This document shows, piece after piece, positions 23,062 to 31,270 of a DNA stretch of 64,000 bases. Within the stretch, counting starts at the first letter, position 1. Each line of letters starts with the position of its first letter. The translations under genes and the position numbers were made by a program. Origin of the DNA: Pontibacter pamirensis (GTDB taxonomy: Bacteria > Bacteroidota > Bacteroidia > Cytophagales > Hymenobacteraceae); the NCBI RefSeq assembly GCF_010015475.1, contig NZ_SSNI01000026.1, positions 24,861 to 88,860 on the forward strand, in the 5' to 3' direction. Under the pieces are notes generated by a model that saw nothing but the letters and a program-made list of their open reading frames with translations, did no database searches and was not told where the DNA came from.

Positions 23062-23808
23062 ATGAAACAAATCTTTGCCTACGTAGGGAGGTTCGTCAAC
23101 CCTATTGCCGCCCTAGCCTCCATTCTCTCCCTTGTTGTAATATTCTTTGCGTCTAAGCCGGCTGCATACGCCGCGGCTGCTTTTATCGTGATAGCGGTCC
23201 TGTTCCTAGTTTATAAATTGTGTATAGTTTTGGACAGGTTCGTAAAGAATACCCACCCTGACGAATTCTTGAACCACTCGTTGTTCATCCGCTACTCTAC
23301 CACGGACAGGTACAACATAGAGTTTGAAGTATTCAAGCACATCCAGTGCAAAAGAATGTTTCAAACTGAGTATCCCTACAAATTTAAGTGGTCCGGGAGC
23401 AAGCAACCCTTGATTAGCTCTAGCATGCAGATTGTAGATAACTCCATCACGTCAAGCGGGCAGGACTCCTATGACAGCGTTATTTTAAGGTTTAGAGAGC
23501 CTTTGTATTACAACGATACTGCGGTTGTGCACTTTAAGGCAAATCTTGACGACAGAGACCTTGCTTCCGCTACGCATCTGGAAACAAAAATAAGCTATAA
23601 AACGAGCGTTATACACTTCCGTGCCGAGCTGCTCTACAAGAACGGTAAGAAAATAAAGCCAGCTGTTCTGGAAAGAAAAAAGATAGAGTCTACACTATCA
23701 ACACACTATGAACCAGTACTGGAGGTACCTTTTATTGGTAAATCCTATCAGCATCACCTGATAACACCTGAAATCGGTTACTTTTACCGCCTCAGATGGG
23801 ATCGTTAA
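23062..23808 (+). CDS. Membrane-anchored hypothetical protein (248 aa)
   Basis: Two adjacent membrane segments (IAALASILSLVVIFFASKP and YAAAAFIVIAVLFLVYKLCIVL, within residues 20-65) precede a soluble, beta-rich domain of about 180 residues (IRYSTTDRYNIEFEVFKHIQ ... DSYDSVILRFREPLYYND ... VPFIGKSYQHHLITPE). No known enzyme motif. The ATG at 23062 is used, since an in-frame ATG at 23038 falls inside the terminator stem. Located between the repressor and integrase with its own terminator: cargo, function unknown. Confidence 0.65.
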   Translation: MKQIFAYVGRFVNPIAALASILSLVVIFFASKPAAYAAAAFIVIAVLFLVYKLCIVLDRFVKNTHPDEFLNHSLFIRYSTTDRYNIEFEVFKHIQCKRMFQTEYPYKFKWSGSKQPLISSSMQIVDNSITSSGQDSYDSVILRFREPLYYNDTAVVHFKANLDDRDLASATHLETKISYKTSVIHFRAELLYKNGKKIKPAVLERKKIESTLSTHYEPVLEVPFIGKSYQHHLITPEIGYFYRLRWDR

Positions 23809-23826
23809 CATTCTTATAGAAATAGA

Positions 23827-23884
23827 AAAGGGAGCTTAGCGGCTCCCTTTAGTTTCAAAGCCACCTACTATCAGGTGGCTTTTG
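23827..23884. terminator. Two tandem hairpins between converging genes
   Basis: aaagggagc/gctcccttt (23827-23850) and aaagccacct/aggtggctttt (23857-23884) are both symmetrical with flanking A and T runs. They can stop transcription of the rightward cargo gene and the leftward integrase gene. Confidence 0.75.
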
Positions 23885-23885
23885 C

Positions 23886-25142
23886 TTATACTCCCTTTTC
23901 TATTTTATCCCAGGCCTCCAGCATCTGTTCCACAAGGCGCACCTGGTCACGGTGGATATAGTGCTGTGTAGTACCTCTTTCTGCATGTCCTAAAAGCACT
24001 GAGGCCAGTTCCCGTGAGCCATGTCGCTCCATTAGCGTGCCTGCTGTATGGCGTGCTATGTGGGTTGATATCTTCTTATGTATAGGCGTGGAGCCTTCCA
24101 CCACCTTATCAGCATACACCTTTCTGGTGCGCACTTTTCTTACAAGTTTAGCCTCCTCAGCGGCATCCTTTAAGTTATCCACATACTTATGCCTATAACT
24201 TGTACCTGTACGGGTACGAGGCACCGGAATAAGCCACCCATGCTTCTCCAGCAGCGCATGAGCCACCGGAGGGACAGGAACCATCACATCGTCCTGTGTC
24301 TTGCCCTGCGTTAGCCTGAGCACCTTCACAGTGCCATGGGTGTTCGTCTTCTGCTCAAAGAAATGGTCAGGTCTTACCCTTTCCATGTCTCCCCACCTTA
24401 GCCCTAACTCACAGTTGATGACAAAGGCCTCCGCCGCGTATTGTAGCTCTTCTGAGCTGTAGGTATGGTCACGCAGTTGCAGCACCTCTTCCCACCAGAG
24501 GGCGAACTTGTCAGAGGCGCGCATGCTTCCTGTTTCTATCCAGTCGAACGGCAGCCCTGCCCTCTTGCGCACCAGCCTGTATACCTTGCGGTATCTTAAA
24601 AGCGTGTTGCTGGCAAGGGTGTACTCTGTCTTCAGCCACCGCTCAAAGGTCTCTATCCACTCCAGGGAAATATCCTTCGGCCGCAGCTTCGGCGAGTGCT
24701 CATGCATCTTGTCCACTATCTGCTTATAGCCCCGGGTGTAGTCACCGGCATTAGGCTTACCCTGCAGGTACCATGCCGCCCAGTCCTCATAGAAGTCACG
24801 CACAGTCATAAGCCGCGGCTTCTCCTGCTGGAATTTTGCCTGTGGCCGCACCAAGAGGCGAAGGTCATCAGGTCCCAGCTCCTCTCCAGCATCCAGCCGT
24901 TCCCGGAACTCTGAGGCCACACGGTGGGCCATGCGTTCGAGGCGGGCATTGATTTCGGTGGAGTAGCGCACCTTCCTACCGGTCACCTTTTGCCCCTCAT
25001 GGTTCCAGGCCTCCCGCACCACGCTCTCGCCGGTGCTCAGTGCCATGGGTAAAGGGGAAGCGCCGTGCACGCGGATGTAAATAATAGACTTGCCGTCTTT
25101 AGACGTTTTGTTGTGGAGGTAGAAGCGGATGCTGACAGACAT
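23886..25142 (-). CDS. int: Tyrosine recombinase (integrase) of the ssrA element (418 aa)
   Basis: The N-terminal arm-binding domain (MSVSIRFYLHNKTSKDGKS) is followed by a SAM-like core-binding domain (about 110-195) and the catalytic domain. R249 (ELGLRWGDM), K281 (LTQGKTQDD), H361-xx-R364 (HIARHT), H386 (LLGHAE) and nucleophile Y395 (HYIHRD) are all present. It integrates and excises the element at the ssrA 3' end. The start at 25142 matches family N-termini; a longer frame to 25319 runs through the att core into ssrA and is rejected. Paired GGTGTAACG motifs lie 7-27 bp upstream of the start. Confidence 0.93.
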   Translation of the reverse strand: MSVSIRFYLHNKTSKDGKSIIYIRVHGASPLPMALSTGESVVREAWNHEGQKVTGRKVRYSTEINARLERMAHRVASEFRERLDAGEELGPDDLRLLVRPQAKFQQEKPRLMTVRDFYEDWAAWYLQGKPNAGDYTRGYKQIVDKMHEHSPKLRPKDISLEWIETFERWLKTEYTLASNTLLRYRKVYRLVRKRAGLPFDWIETGSMRASDKFALWWEEVLQLRDHTYSSEELQYAAEAFVINCELGLRWGDMERVRPDHFFEQKTNTHGTVKVLRLTQGKTQDDVMVPVPPVAHALLEKHGWLIPVPRTRTGTSYRHKYVDNLKDAAEEAKLVRKVRTRKVYADKVVEGSTPIHKKISTHIARHTAGTLMERHGSRELASVLLGHAERGTTQHYIHRDQVRLVEQMLEAWDKIEKGV

Positions 25143-25148
25143 TTTAAC

Positions 25149-25169
25149 GGTGTAACGCAGGGTGTAACG
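25149..25169 (+). promoter_or_regulatory. Paired GGTGTAACG motifs, candidate integrase arm sites (right)
   Basis: GGTGTAACG at 25149-25157 and 25161-25169, same 12-bp period and same strand as the pair near attL. The position between the integrase start and the core also allows autoregulation of int. Confidence 0.55.
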
Positions 25170-25244
25170 TGACTTTCGTCTAAAGGGGGGTATATGGCTT
25201 ACCCCACAGAGACAAATATAGGGTAAAAAAGGGCTAAAACAAGT

Positions 25245-25273
25245 ACGGCAGGCCACATAATGTGACCTGCCGT
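25245..25273 (-). terminator. Hairpin just beyond the ssrA 3' end, supplied by the element
   Basis: A 13-bp stem with one G-U pair (acggcaggccaca/tgtgacctgccgt) and a three-base loop, 12 bp downstream of ssrA on the minus strand. The following minus-strand sequence is ACTTGTTTTAG, a weak T-run. It probably replaces the original ssrA terminator. Confidence 0.55.
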
Positions 25274-25283
25274 GTACAGTACT

Positions 25284-25300
25284 GTGGAGATGCAGGGATT
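25284..25300. other. attR: 17-bp core inside the ssrA 3' end
   Basis: Same 17 bases as 2699-2715. Here it is continuous with the T-loop and the rest of tmRNA, so integration regenerates the intact ssrA 3' end. Confidence 0.85.
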
Positions 25301-25654
25301 CGAACCCTGGTCCAGACAAGGAAATCGTCGTGCCTTCTACATGCTTAGGCTTATTCGGATTGTTGGGAGCTTGCGAGTATAAGCCAAACTTATGCGCACT
25401 CCTTAGATGCTTTAGTTTCGCCTGTGCATCACATCTCTACACAGACTAGTAAAACGGATCGAAGCCTCGTATGTGCAAGCAGTTTCACGAAACCTGCACG
25501 AGACTATGGCTTAATACTTAATACCTAGATTAAGCAGCCATGGCGTAATTAGATTCGCCATTTATTGTTCGAACGCAATTTTTGACAGGTGGTACGTTCA
25601 ACACCTGGCATGCTTACACGCAATCTGCGCAAGCTGTCAATTCCAGTCATCCCC
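25285..25654 (-). ncRNA. ssrA: tmRNA (transfer-messenger RNA)
   Basis: The 5' end GGGGATG (25654-25648) pairs with the 3' CATCTCC (25292-25286), one G-U, to make a seven-base acceptor stem. The T-arm GGTTCGAATCC is intact. The tag frame at 25559-25530 reads GESNYAMAA then TAA, the cytophagalean form of the tag (AMAA in place of ALAA). CCA is not encoded. Length about 370 nt. The RNA rescues stalled ribosomes and marks their products for proteolysis. The gene is the integration site of the neighbouring element, and its 3' end is one copy of the att core. Confidence 0.93.
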
Positions 25655-25770
25655 ATAAGTTAAAGAACGTATTCTTGCTGTTTACACTTCAAGAAGTATA
25701 CCACAAATATACATAATTTTGTGGCTTCCCCCCTTTGTCAGCGAGAATTTAACACCGGTATACGAACAAA

Positions 25771-25805
25771 AGGTTCACCTGTTTAGCGAATAAACAGGTG
25801 AACCT
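25771..25805 (-). terminator. Terminator between the transglutaminase gene and ssrA
   Basis: A perfect 15-bp stem (aggttcacctgttta with its inverse at 25791-25805) and five-base loop, followed on the minus strand by TTTTGTT. It ends the gene whose stop is at 25861 and insulates ssrA. Confidence 0.75.
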
Positions 25806-25860
25806 TACAGCTGCACTGGTAATTGATTGGGATACAGGCTGCTAAACTCCTGTGATACGA

Positions 25861-27012
25861 TTAAAAGGTATTGGCACTTAACCGTTCTGTAATTTGCAGC
25901 GTGTTTATTTCAGGCGATTGGTATAAATCAGCCGGGGAGTTAGTGTAGATATAATCTTTCATCGGGTACTTTACCTGGAACACCTTCGGGTTTTTGGCAC
26001 CTGCCGGCACCAGCATCAGCGAGGATTTGCCTTTGACAGTTTCCCGTGCAATATTTAGCCCCTCCCGGTTATCGAAACGCACATCAAAGTAGTAAAGATA
26101 AGGGTATACCCAATTCACATACTGCGTCTTGCTGGCGCCTGAAAGGCTTCTAATCTCCAGTTCTTCGTAGTTGTTGGCGATGGCCTGCTGGAACTCCACC
26201 GCGTTCAGCGGAACGTTATGCAGCACAGGCATAGCATCGAACTGACCGTCCAGCATCACCCATTTCTGCAAGTCGGGCAGGAACACTTCCAGCAGCACGT
26301 GTCCTGCTCCGGAGGTAGTGGTTTCCACATCTTTTGTTTTCAGGCCCATCACGCGGGCAGGCAAACCGATGGAGTTCAGGCAGGAAGTAGCCACAACACT
26401 GTACTCCACACATCGGAACTGCTTGCCTTCTTTTACTTCCTTTAGAATAGTGATCGCATCTGGTCTGGAGGGTTCACTTGAGCCGTTGTGCTTCCATTGA
26501 TTGTGTACCCAGTTCACCATGCGCAGCGCCTTTTCTGTGTCGTTGGCGGCTCCTTTCACTACTTCATTTAACTGGTATTTGCCACGAAGCGCATTCAGAA
26601 AAACGTTGTTAATATTTTGCTCATAGGTGAACTTATAGGCTGAATGCGCCTGCACCTCGTCAAACGGCAAGGCCTGAAATCCGAAACCCTGCAGCTCCGT
26701 TAATGCATAGTCTTTTCCGTTGAGCGCTACGTAAAACAAATACTTGTCACCTGGCCTAACATCGAAGGTTATAGAATCAAGGTTAGTATAGAAAACAACC
26801 TTCTCCTGCTGCCCGTGTACCGGCACCTGCAGCACATCCGGCACCAGTTCAGGCATGATGTTCCAAGTGCCTTTTACCAGCTCTTCTCCGATTTTATAAT
26901 CTGCCACCTTGGTTGTGGCTTGTATAACAGGCAGACCGTTATACATTTTCTGTGCGAAGGCCGGCATGGCCAGAAACAGCAACACGAACAGAGATTTAAA
27001 TGACTTTTTCAT
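25861..27012 (-). CDS. Secreted transglutaminase-like (cysteine protease fold) protein (383 aa)
   Basis: Signal peptide MKKSFKSLFVLLFLAMPAFA. The catalytic-type triad of the transglutaminase-core fold is visible: Cys201 in QFRCVEYSVVATSCLNSIGLPARVM, His238 in SGAGHVLLEVFL and Asp255 in WVMLDGQFD. The N-terminal about 130 residues are a beta-rich module and the C-terminal part is another. In bacteria this fold is usually a peptidase or amidase, not a cross-linking enzyme. It acts in the periplasm or outside the cell. Substrate unknown. Confidence 0.8.
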   Translation of the reverse strand: MKKSFKSLFVLLFLAMPAFAQKMYNGLPVIQATTKVADYKIGEELVKGTWNIMPELVPDVLQVPVHGQQEKVVFYTNLDSITFDVRPGDKYLFYVALNGKDYALTELQGFGFQALPFDEVQAHSAYKFTYEQNINNVFLNALRGKYQLNEVVKGAANDTEKALRMVNWVHNQWKHNGSSEPSRPDAITILKEVKEGKQFRCVEYSVVATSCLNSIGLPARVMGLKTKDVETTTSGAGHVLLEVFLPDLQKWVMLDGQFDAMPVLHNVPLNAVEFQQAIANNYEELEIRSLSGASKTQYVNWVYPYLYYFDVRFDNREGLNIARETVKGKSSLMLVPAGAKNPKVFQVKYPMKDYIYTNSPADLYQSPEINTLQITERLSANTF

Positions 27013-27107
27013 GGTTTTATTTTGTAGGTTGAAGTGTAGTATGGTTCAGCAAAATGGTATTCACTTTAGGTAAAGGGGAGCGCCAGGACATTCTTTTGTT
27101 GCCGTTT

Positions 27108-29480
27108 TTATTCTGTGCGCAGCGATGTAACCGGATTGTTGATCGCTGTTTTTACGGCATGGAAGCTAAGGGTGAGCATGGCGATGACAATAGTCGATAA
27201 GAACGCGGCGGCAAATATCCACCAGCTTAGTTCAGTGCGGAAAGCGTAGTCACTTAGCCAGCTATCCATCAGGTACCAGCTTAGCGGCAGTGCAATCAGG
27301 TTGGCAATCAGCACCAGCCTCAGGAAGTCTTTAGATAGCATGTATACAATGCTGGTAATAGATGCCCCAAGCACCTTGCGGATGCCGATTTCCTTTGTTC
27401 TTTGCTCTGCAGTGAACAGCGCCAGCCCAAACAAGCCAAGGCAGGAGATAAATATGGCGACACCGGCAAAGTACGTCGTCAGCTGCCCCATCACTGCTTC
27501 GCTCTTGTACATCTTCTCGAAATCCTCATCCAGGAAGTGATACTCGAACGGGAAAGCAGGATTGTGTCTTTTTACGACCTGCTCAACAGCTGCTACTGCT
27601 GCTGTCGTGCTGCCAGGGGCTATGCGGGCAAACATTGTATTCTCCTCTTCAGGTCGCAGCACCAGTATAAGTGGCTGCATGGCTATATGCATAGAGGTGG
27701 AGTGGAAGTCGTTCATCACACCGATAACAGGCCCTTTTACTGATTCCCACAATTCCAGCGACTCCCCAACAGGCTGCTGCAATTGCATCAGACGGGCAGC
27801 CTCATTGTTCACCAGGAAAGCGGCTGTATCTGTGCCAAACTGCTTAGAAAAATCACGCCCTTCCTTCAGGGTTATCCCCATGGTTTCCAGGAAGTCATAA
27901 TCTACTGTCATTACACTGAACAGAATGCTGGCGTTGGGGTCTTTGCCTTTCCACTCTACGCTGCCGGTTGAGTTGCCCACCATCATGGGGTTCTGATTAG
28001 CGGACGACACCGACATAATGCCTGGTATAGCTTCTAACTCCCGCTTTACAACCTCATACCTGCTCTGCAACTCTCCCTCCAGTGGAACATACATCAGGTT
28101 TTCACGGTCCAGCCCAATATTTTTAGTCCGGATGTAGTGCAGCTGCAGGTACACCACTAACGTGCTGATGATTAGCAGGGCAGAGAGCATGAATTGGAAT
28201 ACCACCAGCCCCTTCCGGAACACCGATACGCGCTTGCTTAGCTTGGCTGTTCCCTTCAGCACTACAGCCGGGTCAAAAGACGACAAAAAGAAGGCAGGGT
28301 AGCTGCCAGACAGAAGGCCTGTGAGCACAGCCACTCCTAAAAGCAGCAGAAGCAGCATGGGGTCAGACAAGTCGATGGAGATAAACTTACCGGTCAGTTC
28401 GTTGAAGTGTGGCAGCAGGATGCCTGCCAGGTTTACAGAAACAAACAGGGCCAGAAAAGCCACCAGTACCGACTCTGTCATGAACTGGTAAATAAGCGCA
28501 GACTTGTTTGCCCCGATGGCTTTACGCACCCCTACCTCCTTGGCGCGCTTGGCTGAACGGGCTGTGGCCAGGTTCATGAAATTGATGCAGGCAATAATCA
28601 GTATGAACACCGCCACTACCGAGAATAGGCGCACATCCTCAATGTTCCCGCTCCCCACCTGGCTGCCATTGCGGAACTCGCCGTACAGGTACATGTCGCT
28701 TATTGGCTGCACAAACAAATCAATATTCGATTTCTCATTGTGCTTTTTCACAATCGGCTTTATTTTCTCATTAAAAGCGGCTATGTCAGTGCCTGGCTGC
28801 AGTTGCAGGTAGGTGCGGATCCCGTTGTTTCCCCAGTCCTTCAGCCATGAACCGCCAGGGGAGTTTATCCAATCCTCTAGCGGCATCACGTAATCGAACC
28901 TTAAAGTGGAGTTCTTCGGCACGTCCTGCATCACGCCGGTCACTTTATAGCTCTTGCTGTTGTCGATCTTAAACATCTTCCCCATAGCCGCCTCCGGAGA
29001 GTCAAAAAACTGGTTTGCCACCGTTTCTGAAATAACGACAGAGTTTGGTTGTTTCAGCACCTGTGCAGCATTGCCCTGCAGCAGCGGGAAAGAAAATATC
29101 TCAAAAAACTCCGGGTCTGTATACCTGCCACTCACCTTCAGCACCTTATCGTTGTAAGCGAAGAGCTGCTTCCACTCCCAGGTGGTACTGCGAACGGCAT
29201 GCTTCACCTCAGGCAACTCCTGCTCCAACGCCTCAGCCAGTGGCCCCGGGTTGGCATCGGTCGTCAGGTCATCAGCTCCCGGATAGCTTTGCACTTCCAT
29301 TACCCGGTACAGGTTATCTATATCAGCGTGGAAGCGGTTGGTGCTCATCTCATCCTTTACCCATAGCAGGATCAGAATGCTGCAGGTCATGCCCAGCGCA
29401 AGGCCGGACACATTGATTAGCGAGAAGACCTTGTGCCGCATCAGGTTACGGTAGGCCATTTTGAGGTAGTTCTTAAACAT
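27108..29480 (-). CDS. MacB/FtsX-type ABC transporter permease (790 aa)
   Basis: MFKNYLKMAYRNLMRHKVF and the membrane segment LINVSGLALGMTCSILILLW begin the first MacB periplasmic-core/FtsX unit. The LATARSAKRAKEVGVRKAIGANK and LFTAEQRTKEIGIRKVLGAS motifs mark the two FtsX domains, each with about four membrane segments. Such double-FtsX permeases are abundant in Bacteroidota and work with a separate LolD/MacB-type ATPase, often in antimicrobial-peptide resistance or lipoprotein/signal traffic. No ATPase gene is adjacent. The start at 29480 fits the family; an upstream frame to 29567 lacks support. Confidence 0.88.
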   Translation of the reverse strand: MFKNYLKMAYRNLMRHKVFSLINVSGLALGMTCSILILLWVKDEMSTNRFHADIDNLYRVMEVQSYPGADDLTTDANPGPLAEALEQELPEVKHAVRSTTWEWKQLFAYNDKVLKVSGRYTDPEFFEIFSFPLLQGNAAQVLKQPNSVVISETVANQFFDSPEAAMGKMFKIDNSKSYKVTGVMQDVPKNSTLRFDYVMPLEDWINSPGGSWLKDWGNNGIRTYLQLQPGTDIAAFNEKIKPIVKKHNEKSNIDLFVQPISDMYLYGEFRNGSQVGSGNIEDVRLFSVVAVFILIIACINFMNLATARSAKRAKEVGVRKAIGANKSALIYQFMTESVLVAFLALFVSVNLAGILLPHFNELTGKFISIDLSDPMLLLLLLGVAVLTGLLSGSYPAFFLSSFDPAVVLKGTAKLSKRVSVFRKGLVVFQFMLSALLIISTLVVYLQLHYIRTKNIGLDRENLMYVPLEGELQSRYEVVKRELEAIPGIMSVSSANQNPMMVGNSTGSVEWKGKDPNASILFSVMTVDYDFLETMGITLKEGRDFSKQFGTDTAAFLVNNEAARLMQLQQPVGESLELWESVKGPVIGVMNDFHSTSMHIAMQPLILVLRPEEENTMFARIAPGSTTAAVAAVEQVVKRHNPAFPFEYHFLDEDFEKMYKSEAVMGQLTTYFAGVAIFISCLGLFGLALFTAEQRTKEIGIRKVLGASITSIVYMLSKDFLRLVLIANLIALPLSWYLMDSWLSDYAFRTELSWWIFAAAFLSTIVIAMLTLSFHAVKTAINNPVTSLRTE

Positions 29481-29610
29481 AGTTTCAGGTATTGAAATGT
29501 AAAAGTATGGTTCAGGTATTTTGAGCATTCTACTGTACAGTAACTTCTTAATAAATTTAAATGCCAAATTTTTAACTAATTGATAATCAATAAATTGATT
29601 AAAAATAAGT

Positions 29611-29645
29611 GCGTGCAGGTGTACGCTTTCGATACACCTGCACGC
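29611..29645. repeat. Perfect 13-bp inverted repeat
   Basis: gcgtgcaggtgta (29611-29623) and its inverse (29633-29645), loop of nine. No T-run. It is located between divergent promoters, so an operator or a cruciform-forming repeat is possible. Confidence 0.6.
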
Positions 29646-29660
29646 GTTACACCTGCCCGC

Positions 29661-29840
29661 TTCCGCTACAGGGAATTGCCTGAATCAGGATTTTCAGGAT
29701 TAATATGATGAACAGGATGAGAATCTAATCTTTTAACAAGAATTACTACAGCCAAATCATTCTCACATTTATCGTTTACATCCTGTACATCCTAATCATA
29801 TCCTGAAAATCCTGATTCAGACAATCTGATTCCGCTACAG
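29661..29840. repeat. MITE-like intergenic element with 26-bp imperfect inverted ends
   Basis: The inverted ends at 29675-29700 and 29800-29825 share ctgaatcaggattttcaggat exactly over 21 bp and extend to 26 with one mismatch. The unit is flanked by an 11-bp direct repeat, ttccgctacag, at 29661-29671 and 29830-29840. No coding capacity. It resembles short non-autonomous repeats dispersed in related genomes. Confidence 0.6.
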
Positions 29841-29893
29841 AATTTAAAACAGATTAAGTATATTCGGTTTCTGAAACAGAAATCACACTCACT

Positions 29894-31270
29894 ATGGCCT
29901 CTGCAAAAAATGCCCGCGTTTTGGTGGTAGACGACGAAACGGACGTGCTGTTTGCGCTTAAAATGCTGCTCAAGACCGAAGTAAAACAGGTGGTAACCGA
30001 GAAAAACCCGGACAACCTGCCCGCCCTGCTGGACCGGGAGAAGTTTGATGTCATCTTCCTGGACATGAACTTTAAAAGCGCACTGAATACCGGCAACGAA
30101 GGCCTGTTCTGGCTGCGCCAGATACTGCAGAAAGACAAAGAGGCCAGGGTCATCCTGATTACCGCTTACGGTGATGTGGAACTGGCCGTGCGTTCACTGA
30201 AAGAGGGAGCCGCCGATTTTATCGTAAAGCCCTGGCACAACGACAAACTGCTGGAAACGCTGCACTACAACCTGCAGGCCAGGCAACCTAAAAAAGCAGG
30301 AGCCGGCAATACCAACACTCATAAAAATACCAGCACCAGCATACTCGGCGAATCAGATGCCATTAAAGAGGTTCTTTATAAGATAGATAAGATTGCACCC
30401 ACTGAGGCGAATGTTTTAATACTCGGCGAGAATGGCACAGGCAAAGAACTGGTAGCGCGGGCACTGCACGAAAAGTCTTTCAGGGCTACCAAGCCTTTTG
30501 TGAGCGTAGACATGGGTGCCTTGACAGATTCCTTGTTCGAGAGCGAACTGTTCGGCTCTAAGAGAGGCGCATTTACCGATGCCAAAGAAGACAGAGCCGG
30601 CCGTTTTGAAGCCGCCAATGGCGGTACGCTTTTCCTGGATGAGATCGGCAACATAACACCCGCCATGCAGGCCAAGCTGCTCACGGTGCTGCAAAACCGG
30701 CAGGTAACGCCGTTGGGTTCAAACACGCCTGTACCAGTCGATATTCGCCTTGTTTCAGCCACCAACGAGCCCATTTATGAGTTAGCTGCCCGCAATCAGT
30801 TCCGAAAAGACCTTATCTACCGCATCAATACTGTTGAAATAACGCTGCCTCCGCTGCGACAGCGCGAGGGTGACGTAGAGCTGCTGGCTCGCCATTTTTC
30901 CGCCATTTATGCCCAAAAGAACCATAAGCCAGAACCGGACTTCGCCCCGGCTACCCTGCAAAAGCTGAAGCAGCACAGTTGGCCCGGCAATGTGCGGGAG
31001 CTGCAGCATGCCGTGGAGCGGGCCATCATTCTGGCAGAAAGCAATCTGCTGCAACCGCAGGACTTCAGCTTTTCGCCTATGGAAATGGCGACTGCCGCCT
31101 CCTCTACTGCCGCTTTTGCGCCGGAAAGGGCCGTTCCGCTCATTGAGATGGAGCGCGAGACAATTATCCGGACGCTGGAGAAGAACAAGGGCAACATCTC
31201 CAGAACAGCCAAAGAACTTGGCCTTACCCGCACCGCCTTATACCGCCGACTGAACAAGCATGATATTTAA
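29894..31270 (+). CDS. NtrC-family response regulator, sigma-54 activator type (458 aa)
   Basis: Receiver domain at 1-120 (acidic pocket D13-D14, phospho-acceptor D57 in VIFLDMNF, K in FIVKPW). AAA+ domain with Walker A GENGTGKELVAR, the L1 loop GAFTDA (canonical GAFTGA) and Walker B GGTLFLDEIGN. A Fis-type HTH at the C-terminus (NKGNISRTAKELGLTRTALYRRL). It should activate sigma-54 promoters when phosphorylated by the kinase encoded next, whose start it overlaps by 11 bp. The GAFTDA variant is, from memory, frequent in Bacteroidota regulators of this type. Confidence 0.92.
   Translation: MASAKNARVLVVDDETDVLFALKMLLKTEVKQVVTEKNPDNLPALLDREKFDVIFLDMNFKSALNTGNEGLFWLRQILQKDKEARVILITAYGDVELAVRSLKEGAADFIVKPWHNDKLLETLHYNLQARQPKKAGAGNTNTHKNTSTSILGESDAIKEVLYKIDKIAPTEANVLILGENGTGKELVARALHEKSFRATKPFVSVDMGALTDSLFESELFGSKRGAFTDAKEDRAGRFEAANGGTLFLDEIGNITPAMQAKLLTVLQNRQVTPLGSNTPVPVDIRLVSATNEPIYELAARNQFRKDLIYRINTVEITLPPLRQREGDVELLARHFSAIYAQKNHKPEPDFAPATLQKLKQHSWPGNVRELQHAVERAIILAESNLLQPQDFSFSPMEMATAASSTAAFAPERAVPLIEMERETIIRTLEKNKGNISRTAKELGLTRTALYRRLNKHDI

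Larger units (their letters stand above)
2699..25300. mobile_element. 22.6-kb phage-like integrative element in ssrA
   Basis: The element is bounded by 17-bp direct repeats of the ssrA 3' end. It encodes an intact tyrosine recombinase next to attR, a divergent repressor with paired operators, a putative excisionase-like HTH protein, an initiator with iterons, a primase-helicase, an antirepressor, small and large terminase subunits and a tape-measure protein. Nearly all phage genes form one leftward train (21161 to 5234) with several 1-4 bp start/stop overlaps. Portal, protease, major capsid, tail tube, baseplate, holin and endolysin genes are not recognisable. It is either a prophage with a large internal deletion or a satellite-like element. 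Cargo genes occupy both ends. Confidence 0.8.
29481..29893. other. 413-bp intergenic region with two inverted-repeat structures
   Basis: No ORF. It lies between divergent genes (permease left, response regulator right) and contains a 13-bp stem (29611-29645) and a MITE-like repeat (29661-29840). The promoters of both genes must lie here; none is obvious by eye. Confidence 0.6.

Noticed and set aside
25143..25319. Longer integrase start at 25319
   Set aside because: The added 59 residues are translated from the intergenic stem, the att core and the ssrA 3' end; family homology begins with MSVSIRFYLH at 25142.
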